Shown: positions 54,040-62,497 of the stretch, one piece after another | Numbering within the stretch: the stretch's first letter is position 1 | Layout: the number at the start of each line of letters is the position of its first letter | Assembly (NCBI RefSeq): GCF_900105355.1 | Contig: NZ_FNSC01000002.1 | Span: 142,093 to 206,092 of the forward strand | Length of the DNA: 64,000 nt | From: Pseudomonas anguilliseptica | GTDB taxonomy: Bacteria > Pseudomonadota > Gammaproteobacteria > Pseudomonadales > Pseudomonadaceae | Direction: 5' to 3' | Made by a program: the position numbers and the translations under genes | Notes under the pieces: model-generated | What the model was told of the DNA's origin: nothing | Databases searched by the model: none | The model's input: only the letters and a program-made list of their open reading frames with translations

Positions 54040-54070
54040 GGCCTGGCTTTCAAAGCTGGGCCTTTTATTT
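54040..54070 (+). terminator. Second terminator-like hairpin
   Basis: GGCCTGGCT / AGCTGGGCC with a short loop, then TTTTATTTTG. The two hairpins share CTGGCT but the gap between them (54003-54039) shows nothing else. The ~150 bp that follow, to the IS30 fragment, contain no gene I can support. Confidence 0.6.
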
Positions 54071-54223
54071 TGTGTTGAGGCGGATTTTAGATCGTGTCGC
54101 TAATTTGCACTATCCGCAGATTATAAGTCTAGTAGAGATGGTGGGTGCTCCCCAATCTGCTAAGCAACGGCGGCGGCAAAAACTGAGTGCAACACCTGAT
54201 CTTTCCGATACGGTGCTGCCCCT

Positions 54224-54466
54224 ATGTCTTATTCCGAACTCAGCGTTGAAGAGCGCGCCACTATTCAAATCGGTCATGCCCAAGGCTTTAGCCTGCGCAA
54301 GATTGCCCACCTGATCAACCGATCCCCCTCGACTATCAGTCGCGAGTTGCGCCGTAATCGAGAGGTCTGCGGTCGTTACTCGGCCCGTGCGGCGCAGCAG
54401 CAGATGAGAGCCCGGCGCCAAGTCTGCCGGCCCAAGCGAAAGCTGCTGCCCGGTAGTGAACGCTTC
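54224..54466 (+). pseudogene. IS30-family transposase, N-terminal fragment (left)
   Basis: MSYSELSVEERATIQIGHAQ onward to KLLPGSERF, the N-terminal helix-turn-helix of IS30 transposases (RKIAHLINRSPSTISRELRR). It is cut by IS66 copy C at 54467. The DDE domain is missing. A different IS30 type flanks the other end of that IS66. Confidence 0.85.
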
Positions 54467-54513
54467 GTAAGCGCTCCATAAACCTCATCTACAAATGATC
54501 CGCAGGCCAGCCA

Positions 54514-54909
54514 ATGCTGAGCTCCAATTTCTTTCTGGAGCCAGCCGTCATGATGCGCCCCGACGCCAAAGTCGAAAAAGTCTATCTATACCCCAAGCCG
54601 GTGGATTTCCGAAAATCCATCGATGGCCTGGCCGCCCTGGTCGAGCTGGATATCAAGGTGGCGGTGTTCGACCCGGTGCTGTTCGTCTTCCTCAACCGCG
54701 CGCGCAGCCGGGTGAAGATTTTGTATTGGGAGCGCAACGGCTTTTGCCTGTGGCTCAAGCGATTGGAGGCTGAACGCTTCAAGTCGCATCCGGAACCTGG
54801 CGAAGATGCGATCGTGCTGACGGCCCAGGAGTTGAACTGGTTGTTGGACGGTATCGACCTGTGGCGCAACCGGCCGCACCAGGTTTTGACCCCTAGGTTC
54901 GTCACCTGA
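54514..54909 (+). CDS. tnpB: IS66 accessory protein TnpB
   Basis: 131 aa, identical to the TnpB at 3998-4393 in the regions compared. Conserved YLYPKPVDFRKSIDGLAALV and RARSRVKILYWERNGFCL. The probable core start is the internal MMRPDAK. Works with TnpC of the same element. Confidence 0.9.
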   Translation: MLSSNFFLEPAVMMRPDAKVEKVYLYPKPVDFRKSIDGLAALVELDIKVAVFDPVLFVFLNRARSRVKILYWERNGFCLWLKRLEAERFKSHPEPGEDAIVLTAQELNWLLDGIDLWRNRPHQVLTPRFVT

Positions 54910-54927
54910 GCCGGTATAATCCACGGC

Positions 54928-56484
54928 ATGATTTCTGTGCCCGAAACCCTTCCTGATGACCCCGCCGCGCTCAAGCAATTGCTCGCTGAGGTGTTGTCGT
55001 CGGCGCAGGAATTGGCCAAGGACAAGGATGGGCAGATCGAGCGCCTGCGCGAACAAAACGCGCTGTTGATCCAGCGCCTGTTCGGCCGTAAATCCGAGCA
55101 GAGCAGCGACCCGGATTCACCGCAGCTAGAGATGTTCAACGAAGCGGAAAGCCTGGCCGAAGCGGCGGCTGAAGCTCCGGCCGCTGAGGTCGAGGAAGAA
55201 GTCGTTGCGCCGACCAAGCGCCGCGGCAAGCGCAAGCCGTTACCGGCCGAACTACCGCGTGTCGAGGTCATCCACGAACTGCCCGAACACGAACTGACCT
55301 GCGAATGCGGTTGCCGCAAGCAGGCCATCGGCGAAGAAACCAGCGAGCAGCTGGAAATCATCCCGATGCAGGTTCAGGTGATCCGCCACATTCGCAAGAC
55401 CTATGCCTGCAAGGCCTGCGAAAGCGCGCCGGTCACCGCTGACAAACCGGCCCAACTGATCGAGAAAAGCCTGGCCAGCCCGAGCGTGCTGGCGATGCTG
55501 CTGACCAGCAAATACGCCGACGGCATCCCACTGTATCGCTTCGAAAAGATGCTCAGTCGCCATGGCATCGACATCCCCCGGCAGACCCTGGCGCGCTGGG
55601 TGATCCAGTGCGGCGAACTGCTACAACCGTTGCTCAACCTGATGCGCGACAGGCTGCTGGACAGTCCGGTGATCCACTGCGATGAAACCCGCGTGCAGGT
55701 GCTCAAGGAGCCTGGGCGCGATCCGAGCAGCCACTCCTGGATGTGGGTGCAGACCGGTGGCCCGCCTGGCAAGCCGGTGATCCTCTTCGACTACACAACC
55801 AGCCGCGCGCAGGAGGTGCCGCTGCGCCTGCTCGACGGTTATCGCGGCTACCTGATGACCGACGATTACGCCGGCTACAACGCCGTGGCCGCACAACAAG
55901 GTGTTGAGCGCCTGGCCTGCTGGGCGCATGCGCGGCGCAAGTTCGTCGAAGCGCAAAAGGTGCAACCGAAGGGCAAAACCGGGCGTGCCGACATCGCGTT
56001 GGGGATGATCAACAAGCTCTACGGCATCGAGCGCGAACTTAAGGATGCCAGCGATGAACAGCGCTACCGGGGCCGCCAGCAGCACAGCCTACCGCTCCTC
56101 GATCAGCTCAAGACCTGGCTGGAGAAAACCCAGCCGCAGGTCACGGCGCAGAATGCCCTGGGCAAAGCAGTGAACTACCTGGCGAGCAACTGGAGCCGAC
56201 TCGAACGCTACATCGAGGCTGGCCACCTGCCGATCGATAACAACGCTGCCGAGCGCGCGATCCGGCCCTTCGTCATAGGTCGCAAGAACTGGCTGTTCAG
56301 CGACACGCCGAAAGGCGCGACCGCCAGCGCCCAACTCTACAGCCTGGTGGAAACCGCCAAGACCAATGGCCAGGAGCCCTACGCCTGGTTGCGCCATGTC
56401 CTCGAACGCCTGCCGCTGGCCAACAGCGTTGAAGCCTACGAAGCGCTGCTGCCTTGGAACTGCCAACCAACGACGCCACTGTAA
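54928..56484 (+). CDS. tnpC: IS66 transposase TnpC
   Basis: 518 aa, intact. Zinc region [14 protein letters not shown] core [39 protein letters not shown]. It has EKSLASPS where copies A and B have EKRLASPS. May be active. Confidence 0.93.
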   Translation: MISVPETLPDDPAALKQLLAEVLSSAQELAKDKDGQIERLREQNALLIQRLFGRKSEQSSDPDSPQLEMFNEAESLAEAAAEAPAAEVEEEVVAPTKRRGKRKPLPAELPRVEVIHELPEHELTCECGCRKQAIGEETSEQLEIIPMQVQVIRHIRKTYACKACESAPVTADKPAQLIEKSLASPSVLAMLLTSKYADGIPLYRFEKMLSRHGIDIPRQTLARWVIQCGELLQPLLNLMRDRLLDSPVIHCDETRVQVLKEPGRDPSSHSWMWVQTGGPPGKPVILFDYTTSRAQEVPLRLLDGYRGYLMTDDYAGYNAVAAQQGVERLACWAHARRKFVEAQKVQPKGKTGRADIALGMINKLYGIERELKDASDEQRYRGRQQHSLPLLDQLKTWLEKTQPQVTAQNALGKAVNYLASNWSRLERYIEAGHLPIDNNAAERAIRPFVIGRKNWLFSDTPKGATASAQLYSLVETAKTNGQEPYAWLRHVLERLPLANSVEAYEALLPWNCQPTTPL

Positions 56485-56530
56485 AACGCAAAACCTCTCC
56501 AGAGGGAGGTGGGGTCTATGGAGCGCTTAC

Positions 56531-56910
56531 GCATGAGTCAAGTGCGCATCGCCAAACAGCTGGGCGTCCATTCCGCGACAGTCAGTCGGGAAGTTCGCCG
56601 CAATGGGACTCAAAAGGCCTACAAAGCGGTCCTGGCAGACCAGCAAAGCGGCGTTCGCCAGCGCAGTGCACACAAATTCTGCAAGCCGAAAGTGTGGCTG
56701 CATGCGCATATTCCGCTCTGGCTGGAGCAGGGTTTTAGTCCCGAGCAGATCGCACAGCGCTTGAAGCTGGAATAGCCTGATCAAGCTGTCAGTCATGAGT
56801 GGATTTACCGCTTTGTCGATGTGGATAAAGGGGCGGCGGGTTGCTTTACCTACACCTTCGGCATCGTCGAAAGCGGTACCGCAAACGCTACGTGTCGTGG
56901 TCAAGTTTTA
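56531..56910 (+). pseudogene. IS30-family transposase fragment (right), degenerate
   Basis: Begins in frame at MSQVRIAKQLGVHSATVSRE and continues to LEQGFSPEQIAQRLKLE, where a TAG replaces the expected Tyr codon. The frame after the stop reads PDQAVSHEWIYRFVDVDKG, and a frameshift further on leads to RHRRKRYRKRY. It is IS30-like but unlike the IS30 fragment at 54224. It was joined to IS66 without its own start region. Confidence 0.8.
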
Positions 56911-56970
56911 GTGGACACCTGAATAGGGGAATTTCAGGCGGTTGCTTTTTCGTACTCGGCCGGTGACTAG
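56903..56970. mobile_element. Possible IS3-family end remnant
   Basis: Contains GTCAAGTTTTAGTGGACACC and then GGGGAATTTCAGGCGGTTGC, which resemble the terminal region of IS3-type elements (TGGTCAAG...TGTCCAC on the other strand). Short, and with no transposase frame. Low certainty. Confidence 0.4.
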
Positions 56971-56989
56971 TTACCGAGCTTGGAACAGC

Positions 56990-57238
56990 CTGCTGCGAAT
57001 GAAGATACTGCTCGCTCTTCAAGGTGATCACGACGAAGGGCTAACCACTTGGCAACTCCATAAACACCTTGCCAACTCGGGTGAGCCGATCTCCCTGGTT
57101 AGCGTCCGCCAAGGGGGGCACGTCTGTATAGGCGAGATATTCTCGTGCGCGTCGGGCGGGGCCAGTATCGCCTCAAACAGAACCGTTTACCCGAGCTTGG
57201 GCAAGGCCTAGCTCGGGCCGAGGTTTGCTTAGCCGATG
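56990..57238 (+). pseudogene. Frameshifted winged-helix-like fragment
   Basis: In one frame: MKILLALQGDHDEGLTTWQL then LHKHLANSGEPISLVSVRQ. The frame then fails at a G run (CAAGGGGGGCACG); with one G added it continues ARLYRRDILVRVGRGQYRLK and LPELGQGLARAEVCLAD. This has the layout of a winged-helix domain (helix, HTH, wing). I cannot name it. It is followed by the Fur-like box, so it could once have been a regulator of the siderophore cluster, or unrelated debris. Confidence 0.5.
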
Positions 57239-57277
57239 GGGGCGGCAGTGGTCGGTGCGTGCTGCGCTATATCATTT

Positions 57278-57296
57278 TGACAATAATTATCATTTG
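57278..57296 (+). promoter_or_regulatory. Putative Fur box ahead of the NRPS gene
   Basis: TGACAATAATTATCATTTG, a near-palindromic site resembling GATAATGATAATCATTATC. It is 64 bp upstream of the NRPS ATG. Suggests repression by iron. Confidence 0.7.
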
Positions 57297-57359
57297 TATT
57301 TAATATTCGCACGCATTTGACGCCCTGCCTGCGGCGTCTAGTCTCGGATATTACTCTGC

Positions 57360-60300
57360 ATGAATGAGCTCGATAGCGCCTTGCTGGCGCTGCTGCTTGA
57401 GGATGAAGCGTCTCAGGTAGACCGCATATCCTTACTGCTATCCGCCGGTCCGTCCCCCCTGTCCTTTGCCCAACAGCGTTTGTGGTTTCTGCAGCGGCTG
57501 GCCCCAGAATCGACAGCCTACAATCTTACTCGGGCTTTTCACCTGAGCGGCAGGCTCGATGTGTTGGCGTTGGAGAAAGCCTTCCAAGCCTTGATCGCTC
57601 GGCACGCGGTATTGCGCACTCGCTTCGAAGACATTCAGGGCGAACCGCAACAGATTGCCCTTGCTGAGGTGTCGTTCAGCCTGGCCTGCGAGCAACACAC
57701 CGGCATGTCTGATGAGGCACAGTTGGCCGTCCTCAGTCGCCGTCTGCAGGATGAGGCCGCACAGACCTTCGACTTGAATCTGGCTCCACTGCTGCGGGTA
57801 ACCCTGCTGCACTTCGACGAGCAGAACCACGGCCTGCTGCTGGCCATGCACCACATAGTCTCGGATGCCTGGTCCAATCCCATTCTGGTACGGGACTTGG
57901 CCGCCGCCTACGCACAGGCCCTGGCGGGACAAACGCCTGAGCTGCCGGTGCTACCCGTGCAATACCCCGACTATGCGGTGTGGCAGCGCCAGCAGTTGCA
58001 AGGCGAGGCTTTGGCGACTGAGCTGCGTCACTGGCGCCAGTATCTGGGCGAGCGCGTGCCGGTACTGGAATTGCCCACCGACCTGCCGCGCCCGGCACAG
58101 CCGAGCCAGCGCGGGCAGCGGCTGCGGTTCGCCCTGCCGAGCGAGCTCAGCGAGCGTGCCCAGCGGTTCTGCCGAGCCGAGAGCTGCACGCCCTTCGTGT
58201 TGCTGCTGGCTACCTGGCAAGTACTGCTGGCGCGCTACAGCGGCCAGCAGGCCTTCGCCATCGGCGTGCCCCATGCGGCCCGCAGCCGGTGCGAACTGGA
58301 GGAGCTGATAGGTTTCTTCGTCAATACCCTGGTCTACCGGGTTGATCTGGGCACCCAGCTGAGCGGCCGCGAGCTATGCCGGCGGTTACGCCAAGAGTCC
58401 TTGGCGGCACTGGATCACGCCGAGCTGCCGTTCGAACTGTTGCTGGAGCAATTGCAAATTGAGCGCGATCCGAGCCGCACTCCGTTGTTTCAGGCGATGT
58501 TTAACCTGAGTAGCGGTGCAGCGGTGTGCCTGAGTCTGGCGGATATCCAGATCGAGCAGCTGCGGATCGATGCCGACAGTGCCAAGTTCGATCTGAGTCT
58601 GGATGTCGCAGTGCGGCCGGATGGCGTGCACTGCGAACTGGAGTACAACCTGGATCTGTTCCTGCCGGCCACCGCCGAGCGCATAGCGGCGCATTACCAG
58701 CAATTGCTGAACGCTTTACTGGACAGCCCTGACTCAAGTGTTTGGCAGCTGCCCCTGTTGGCGAGCGGTGAACGCGAGCTGGTGTTGCGTCAGTGGAACC
58801 GCAGCGAGCGGTTGTTGAACCCGGGTGAGGACATGCTGGCCCTCTTCGAGCGCCGTGTCCTTGTCGCTCCAGGGCGCTGCGCGCTGGTCTGCGGTACAGA
58901 GCAGTTGAGCTACGCCGAGCTGAATGCCAGAGCTAATCGCCTGGCGCACTGGTTGCGTGAGAAAGGTGTGGGCGGCGAGCAGTTGATCGGTGTCTGCCTG
59001 GAGCGCGAGGCCGCATTGCTGGTGGCATTACTGGCGATCCACAAGGCCGGTGCCGCCTACCTGCCGATCGACCCGGCGCAGCCGCCCGCGCGTAACGTCG
59101 ATATACTCGCCCAGGCTGCACCGCGCCTGCTACTGACCCGTGAAGCCTTGGCTGGCCTGTTCGATAACGGCTCGCCGGTGGTCACCTTGGAGTCGCTGGA
59201 ACCGACCCTAGCGACACGCAGCGAAGCGAATCCCGGGTTGCTCGCGCAGCCACGGCAGCTGGCTTACAGCCTCTATACGTCCGGCTCTACCGGCCGACCC
59301 AAGGGCGTGCAGATCGAACGCGAAGCATTGGCCAATTTTCTCCAGGGTATCCAAGCGCATGCGCGTCTGACGGCTAATGACCGGTTGCTGGCGGTGACCA
59401 CTCTGGGCTTCGATATCGCAGCACTGGAGCTGTTCCTGCCATTGCTGCATGGCGCCTGTGTGGTGCTCGCCCAGCGTGAGCATACGCTGCAGCCAGCCGC
59501 CTTGATCGAACTGCTGGAGACCCAGGCGATCAGCGTGATGCAGGCGACGCCGGCCACCTGGCAGATGCTCCTGGATCACGACAGCCCAGCTTGGCAAGGA
59601 CTGCGGGTGCTCTGTGGCGGCGAAGCACTGGCCGGCGAGTTGGCCGAACGCCTGCTGGCGCGCGGTGTGCGCCTGAGCAATGTCTACGGGCCGACCGAAA
59701 CTACCGTATGGTCGGCGGCGCAGAAGGTCGAGCGAGTGGATGCAGCAGTCGTCCCTATAGGTCGGCCGCTGGCCAATAACCGTCTGTACATCCTCGATGA
59801 ATACTTACAACCGCAGCCACCCGGCGTAGTGGGGGAGCTGTATATCGGTGGTGCCGGCCTGGCTCGTGGCTATGCCGGACGTGCTGATTTGACCGCCGCG
59901 GCCTTTGTGCCCAATCCCTTCGCCGTGACCGGCGCGCCGGGGGCAGGCCCAGGCAGCCGGCTCTACCGTACTGGCGATCTGGCCCGCTACCGCGCCGACG
60001 GCAGTGTCGAGTTTCTCGGCCGGCGGGATTTTCAGGTGAAATTGCGCGGCTTTCGCATCGAGTTGGGCGAAATCGAAGCGGCGTTGAACGCCCATGGCGA
60101 GGTACAACAGGCTGTGGTGGCGGTACGCAAAGCACCTGGCGGGCAGGATGCATTGGTCGCCTACCTGCGCGCCGCTCCTGAGTTGCTCAGCGAAAGTCTC
60201 GGCCCCTATCTGCGCGAGCGGCTGCCGGCCTACATGCTGCCGGCGGCCTTCGTCAGGCTGGAGAGTCTTCCTCTGAATGCAAACGGCAAGGTCGACCGCC

Positions 60301-60632
60301 AGGCATTGCCTGCTCCTGTCTGGGGCGCGGCCGAAGCGACGATGCCGCCGGCCAGCGATAGCGAAAAACGCCTGGCCGCGATCTGGACTGAAGTGCTGGG
60401 AGTAAGCGCCATCTCGCGCCAGGACGAGCTCTTCGCCCTAGGCGCGCAGTCCCTGCAACTGGTGCGTATCCAAGCGCGGATCGCCCGCGAGTTCGCCTGC
60501 GAGGTGGCCTTGGCCGAGCTGTTCGCCCATCCGCGTCTAAGCGACATGGCCCTGTTGATCGAACAAGCCTGCCTGACACCTGAAGAGGATCAATGGGCGC
60601 AGATCGACAGCCTGTTGCAAGCCTATGAATAA
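57360..60632 (+). CDS. Non-ribosomal peptide synthetase, one module (C-A-PCP)
   Basis: 1090 aa. Condensation domain at about residues 30-460 with HHIVSDAW (His165/Asp169 catalytic; Ala replaces the usual Gly). Adenylation domain at about 490-1000: YTSGSTGRPKGV, NVYGPTETTVW, LYRTGDLARY and NGKVDR. PCP at about 1010-1075 with LGAQSLQLVRI (Ser for phosphopantetheine). Reading the specificity pocket by hand gives D-I-L-Q-L-G-V-V-W-K, close to glycine-type codes as I recall them; treat as provisional. There is no thioesterase or starter domain, so partners must lie outside the window. Stands before an ABC exporter and a TonB receptor, so probably siderophore assembly. Confidence 0.9.
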   Translation: MNELDSALLALLLEDEASQVDRISLLLSAGPSPLSFAQQRLWFLQRLAPESTAYNLTRAFHLSGRLDVLALEKAFQALIARHAVLRTRFEDIQGEPQQIALAEVSFSLACEQHTGMSDEAQLAVLSRRLQDEAAQTFDLNLAPLLRVTLLHFDEQNHGLLLAMHHIVSDAWSNPILVRDLAAAYAQALAGQTPELPVLPVQYPDYAVWQRQQLQGEALATELRHWRQYLGERVPVLELPTDLPRPAQPSQRGQRLRFALPSELSERAQRFCRAESCTPFVLLLATWQVLLARYSGQQAFAIGVPHAARSRCELEELIGFFVNTLVYRVDLGTQLSGRELCRRLRQESLAALDHAELPFELLLEQLQIERDPSRTPLFQAMFNLSSGAAVCLSLADIQIEQLRIDADSAKFDLSLDVAVRPDGVHCELEYNLDLFLPATAERIAAHYQQLLNALLDSPDSSVWQLPLLASGERELVLRQWNRSERLLNPGEDMLALFERRVLVAPGRCALVCGTEQLSYAELNARANRLAHWLREKGVGGEQLIGVCLEREAALLVALLAIHKAGAAYLPIDPAQPPARNVDILAQAAPRLLLTREALAGLFDNGSPVVTLESLEPTLATRSEANPGLLAQPRQLAYSLYTSGSTGRPKGVQIEREALANFLQGIQAHARLTANDRLLAVTTLGFDIAALELFLPLLHGACVVLAQREHTLQPAALIELLETQAISVMQATPATWQMLLDHDSPAWQGLRVLCGGEALAGELAERLLARGVRLSNVYGPTETTVWSAAQKVERVDAAVVPIGRPLANNRLYILDEYLQPQPPGVVGELYIGGAGLARGYAGRADLTAAAFVPNPFAVTGAPGAGPGSRLYRTGDLARYRADGSVEFLGRRDFQVKLRGFRIELGEIEAALNAHGEVQQAVVAVRKAPGGQDALVAYLRAAPELLSESLGPYLRERLPAYMLPAAFVRLESLPLNANGKVDRQALPAPVWGAAEATMPPASDSEKRLAAIWTEVLGVSAISRQDELFALGAQSLQLVRIQARIAREFACEVALAELFAHPRLSDMALLIEQACLTPEEDQWAQIDSLLQAYE

Positions 60633-60650
60633 GCGTATCGAGGGATATCC

Positions 60651-62311
60651 ATGATGGTCTTTATGTCTTTGCTGCAACGCCACCGTGGTCTGCTCACGCT
60701 GGCTCTGCTGGGCAGCCTGGCGAGCGCGGCGGCTGGCATCGCGCTGCTCAACGAAATCAATCAGCTGATCGCCGGTGCGCAGACCCTGAGCATTGCTCGA
60801 GGGAGCTATTACCTCGGCCTGCTGCTGGTGCTATTTGCCTGTGGTTTCGCCTCCCAAGCCTTGCTGACCGCCCTGGGCCACCGGGTGGTCTATGAGCTGC
60901 GCCTGCAACTGGTCAAGCGCTTGCTGGATACGTCTATCGAGCAATTGGAGAAGATCGGCGCTGCGGGCCTGTATGCCACCCTGAGCAAGGACGTCGAGTC
61001 CATAGGCCAGGCCTTCAACCGGCTGCCCTTCGTGCTCTACAACGGCATCTTGATGTTGGGCGGCTTTGCCTATCTGGCCTGGCTTTCCTGGCAACTGCTG
61101 CTGCTTTGTGGGTTGTTGTTGGGGCTGGGGGTCTGGTTGGCCCATGGCTGGTTCGCGCGGATGCGCGAGTTGATGAAAGTGGTGCGCGACACAGATGATC
61201 AGCTTTACGCCGCCTATACCGCGGCCATCGAGGGGCGCTACGAACTGGCGTTGAACACCCAGCGCAAGCAGCGTTTCTACGCGCTTGATCTGCTTCCAGC
61301 GGCCGACCGTGCACGGGCTAACGAGGTACTTGCCGACCGCTACTGGACGCTCAGCCTGAACTGGACGGTGACGCTGATCCTTGGCTTGGCCGGTGGGTTA
61401 TTCGCCGCTGGAGCGTGGCTGGGCATAGGCGCAGCCACTGTGGCGGCTTTCGTCCTAGTGCTGATGTTCCTGCGCATGCCGCTCAACGATATGATCGGCA
61501 GCCTGCCCACCTTGGTTTCCGGGAATGTGGCCCTGGCCAAGATCGAGTCGCTGACCCTGGCACCTTGTCGTCCCGAGTTCGCTGTCCAACAGCCCAGGGT
61601 TCCCAATAGCGGTGAGCTGCTGCTAGAACTCGAAGGGCTGACTTACGCCTATCCGTCAGTCAGCGATGATTATGGCTTTCACTTGGGACCCATCGACCTG
61701 CATGTCTATGCCGGCGAGACGCTGTTTATCGTCGGCGGCAACGGCAGCGGCAAGTCGACCCTGGCCAAGTTGCTGACCGGGCTTTATCGCCCAAGCGGCG
61801 GGCTATTGAGCTTGCACGGCGAAGAGATCACCGATGAGCGGCGGATTGGTATCGCAGCCATTTTTCCACAGTGTTTTCCAGCTTCCATCTGTTCGAGCGA
61901 CTGGTCGGCCCGACAGGCAATTTCGATCTGTCTCTGGCCCAGGCCTGGCTGGCTCGCCTGCGCATGGAGCGCAAAGTGTCCATCGATCCGGCCGGTCTGC
62001 TTTCCACCACCCAGTTGTCCCAGGGGCAGCGCAAGCGCCTGGCCCTGCTGGTGGCGCTGGTGGAGGAGCGGCCTATTTTGCTGCTAGACGAATGGGCGGC
62101 GGATCAGGACCCGCTGTTCCGTGCCTTCTTCTATCTGGAACTGCTGCCCGAGCTGAAAGCGCGGGGCAAGACGGTAATCGCTATCAGCCACGACGACCGC
62201 TACTTCGCTGTGGCTGATCGGGTGCTCAAGTGTGACGGCGGTCAGTTAAGCGTGCTGGATAAAAGCGGCTTCAGGCCGGTGCAAGAGCAGTTGGCGGTTG
62301 CCGTTAGTTGA
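60651..62311 (+). pseudogene. ABC exporter (permease + ATPase), frameshifted
   Basis: Frame 1 (60651-~61870) holds 5-6 membrane helices and the ATPase start with Walker A VGGNGSGKSTLAKLLTG. Frame 2 (~61871-62311) continues with VFSSFHLFERL, signature QLSQGQRKRLALLVALVEER, Walker B ILLLDEWAADQDP and the H-loop ISHDDRYF. The break is at ATTTTTCCACAG, one T short of the frame giving IFSTVFSSFHL. Restored length is ~553 aa, the PvdE/SyrD cyclic-peptide exporter type. It follows the NRPS after 18 bp and would move the product across the inner membrane. Confidence 0.85.
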
Positions 62312-62497
62312 ATTTTGGCTGCTGGTGTTCGGGCATCCGGTACAGCTAACAAGCGGTTATCGATCTGAGCCTTATACGGCTTTACCAGGTAAACGTCTGG
62401 CAAAGGCTTGTGAGATGGCACTTTGCATAGTTGCAATTGCAATTGCAATTGCAAATCGTTATCGTTATCGACTCTATTTGATAAGTTGGGGGGATAT
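62312..62497 (+). promoter_or_regulatory. Intergenic region with hexamer repeat and Fur-like box
   Basis: Four tandem TTGCAA units at 62431-62454, followed by ATCGTTATCGTTATCG (62455-62471), which on the other strand reads GATAACGATAACGAT and is Fur-box like. Then comes the receptor start. No hairpin terminator is obvious after the ABC exporter. A promoter for the receptor gene may lie here. Confidence 0.55.

Larger units (their letters stand above)
54467..56530 (+). mobile_element. IS66-family element, copy C (complete, 2064 bp)
   Basis: Ends GTAAGCGCTCCATAAACC (54467) and, inverted, GTAAGCGCTCCATAGACC (56530); length identical to copy B. The 8-bp flanks differ (aacgcttc on the left, gcatgagt on the right) and the neighbours are two unrelated IS30 pieces. 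It therefore marks a recombination or adjacent-deletion junction, not a simple insertion. Confidence 0.92.
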
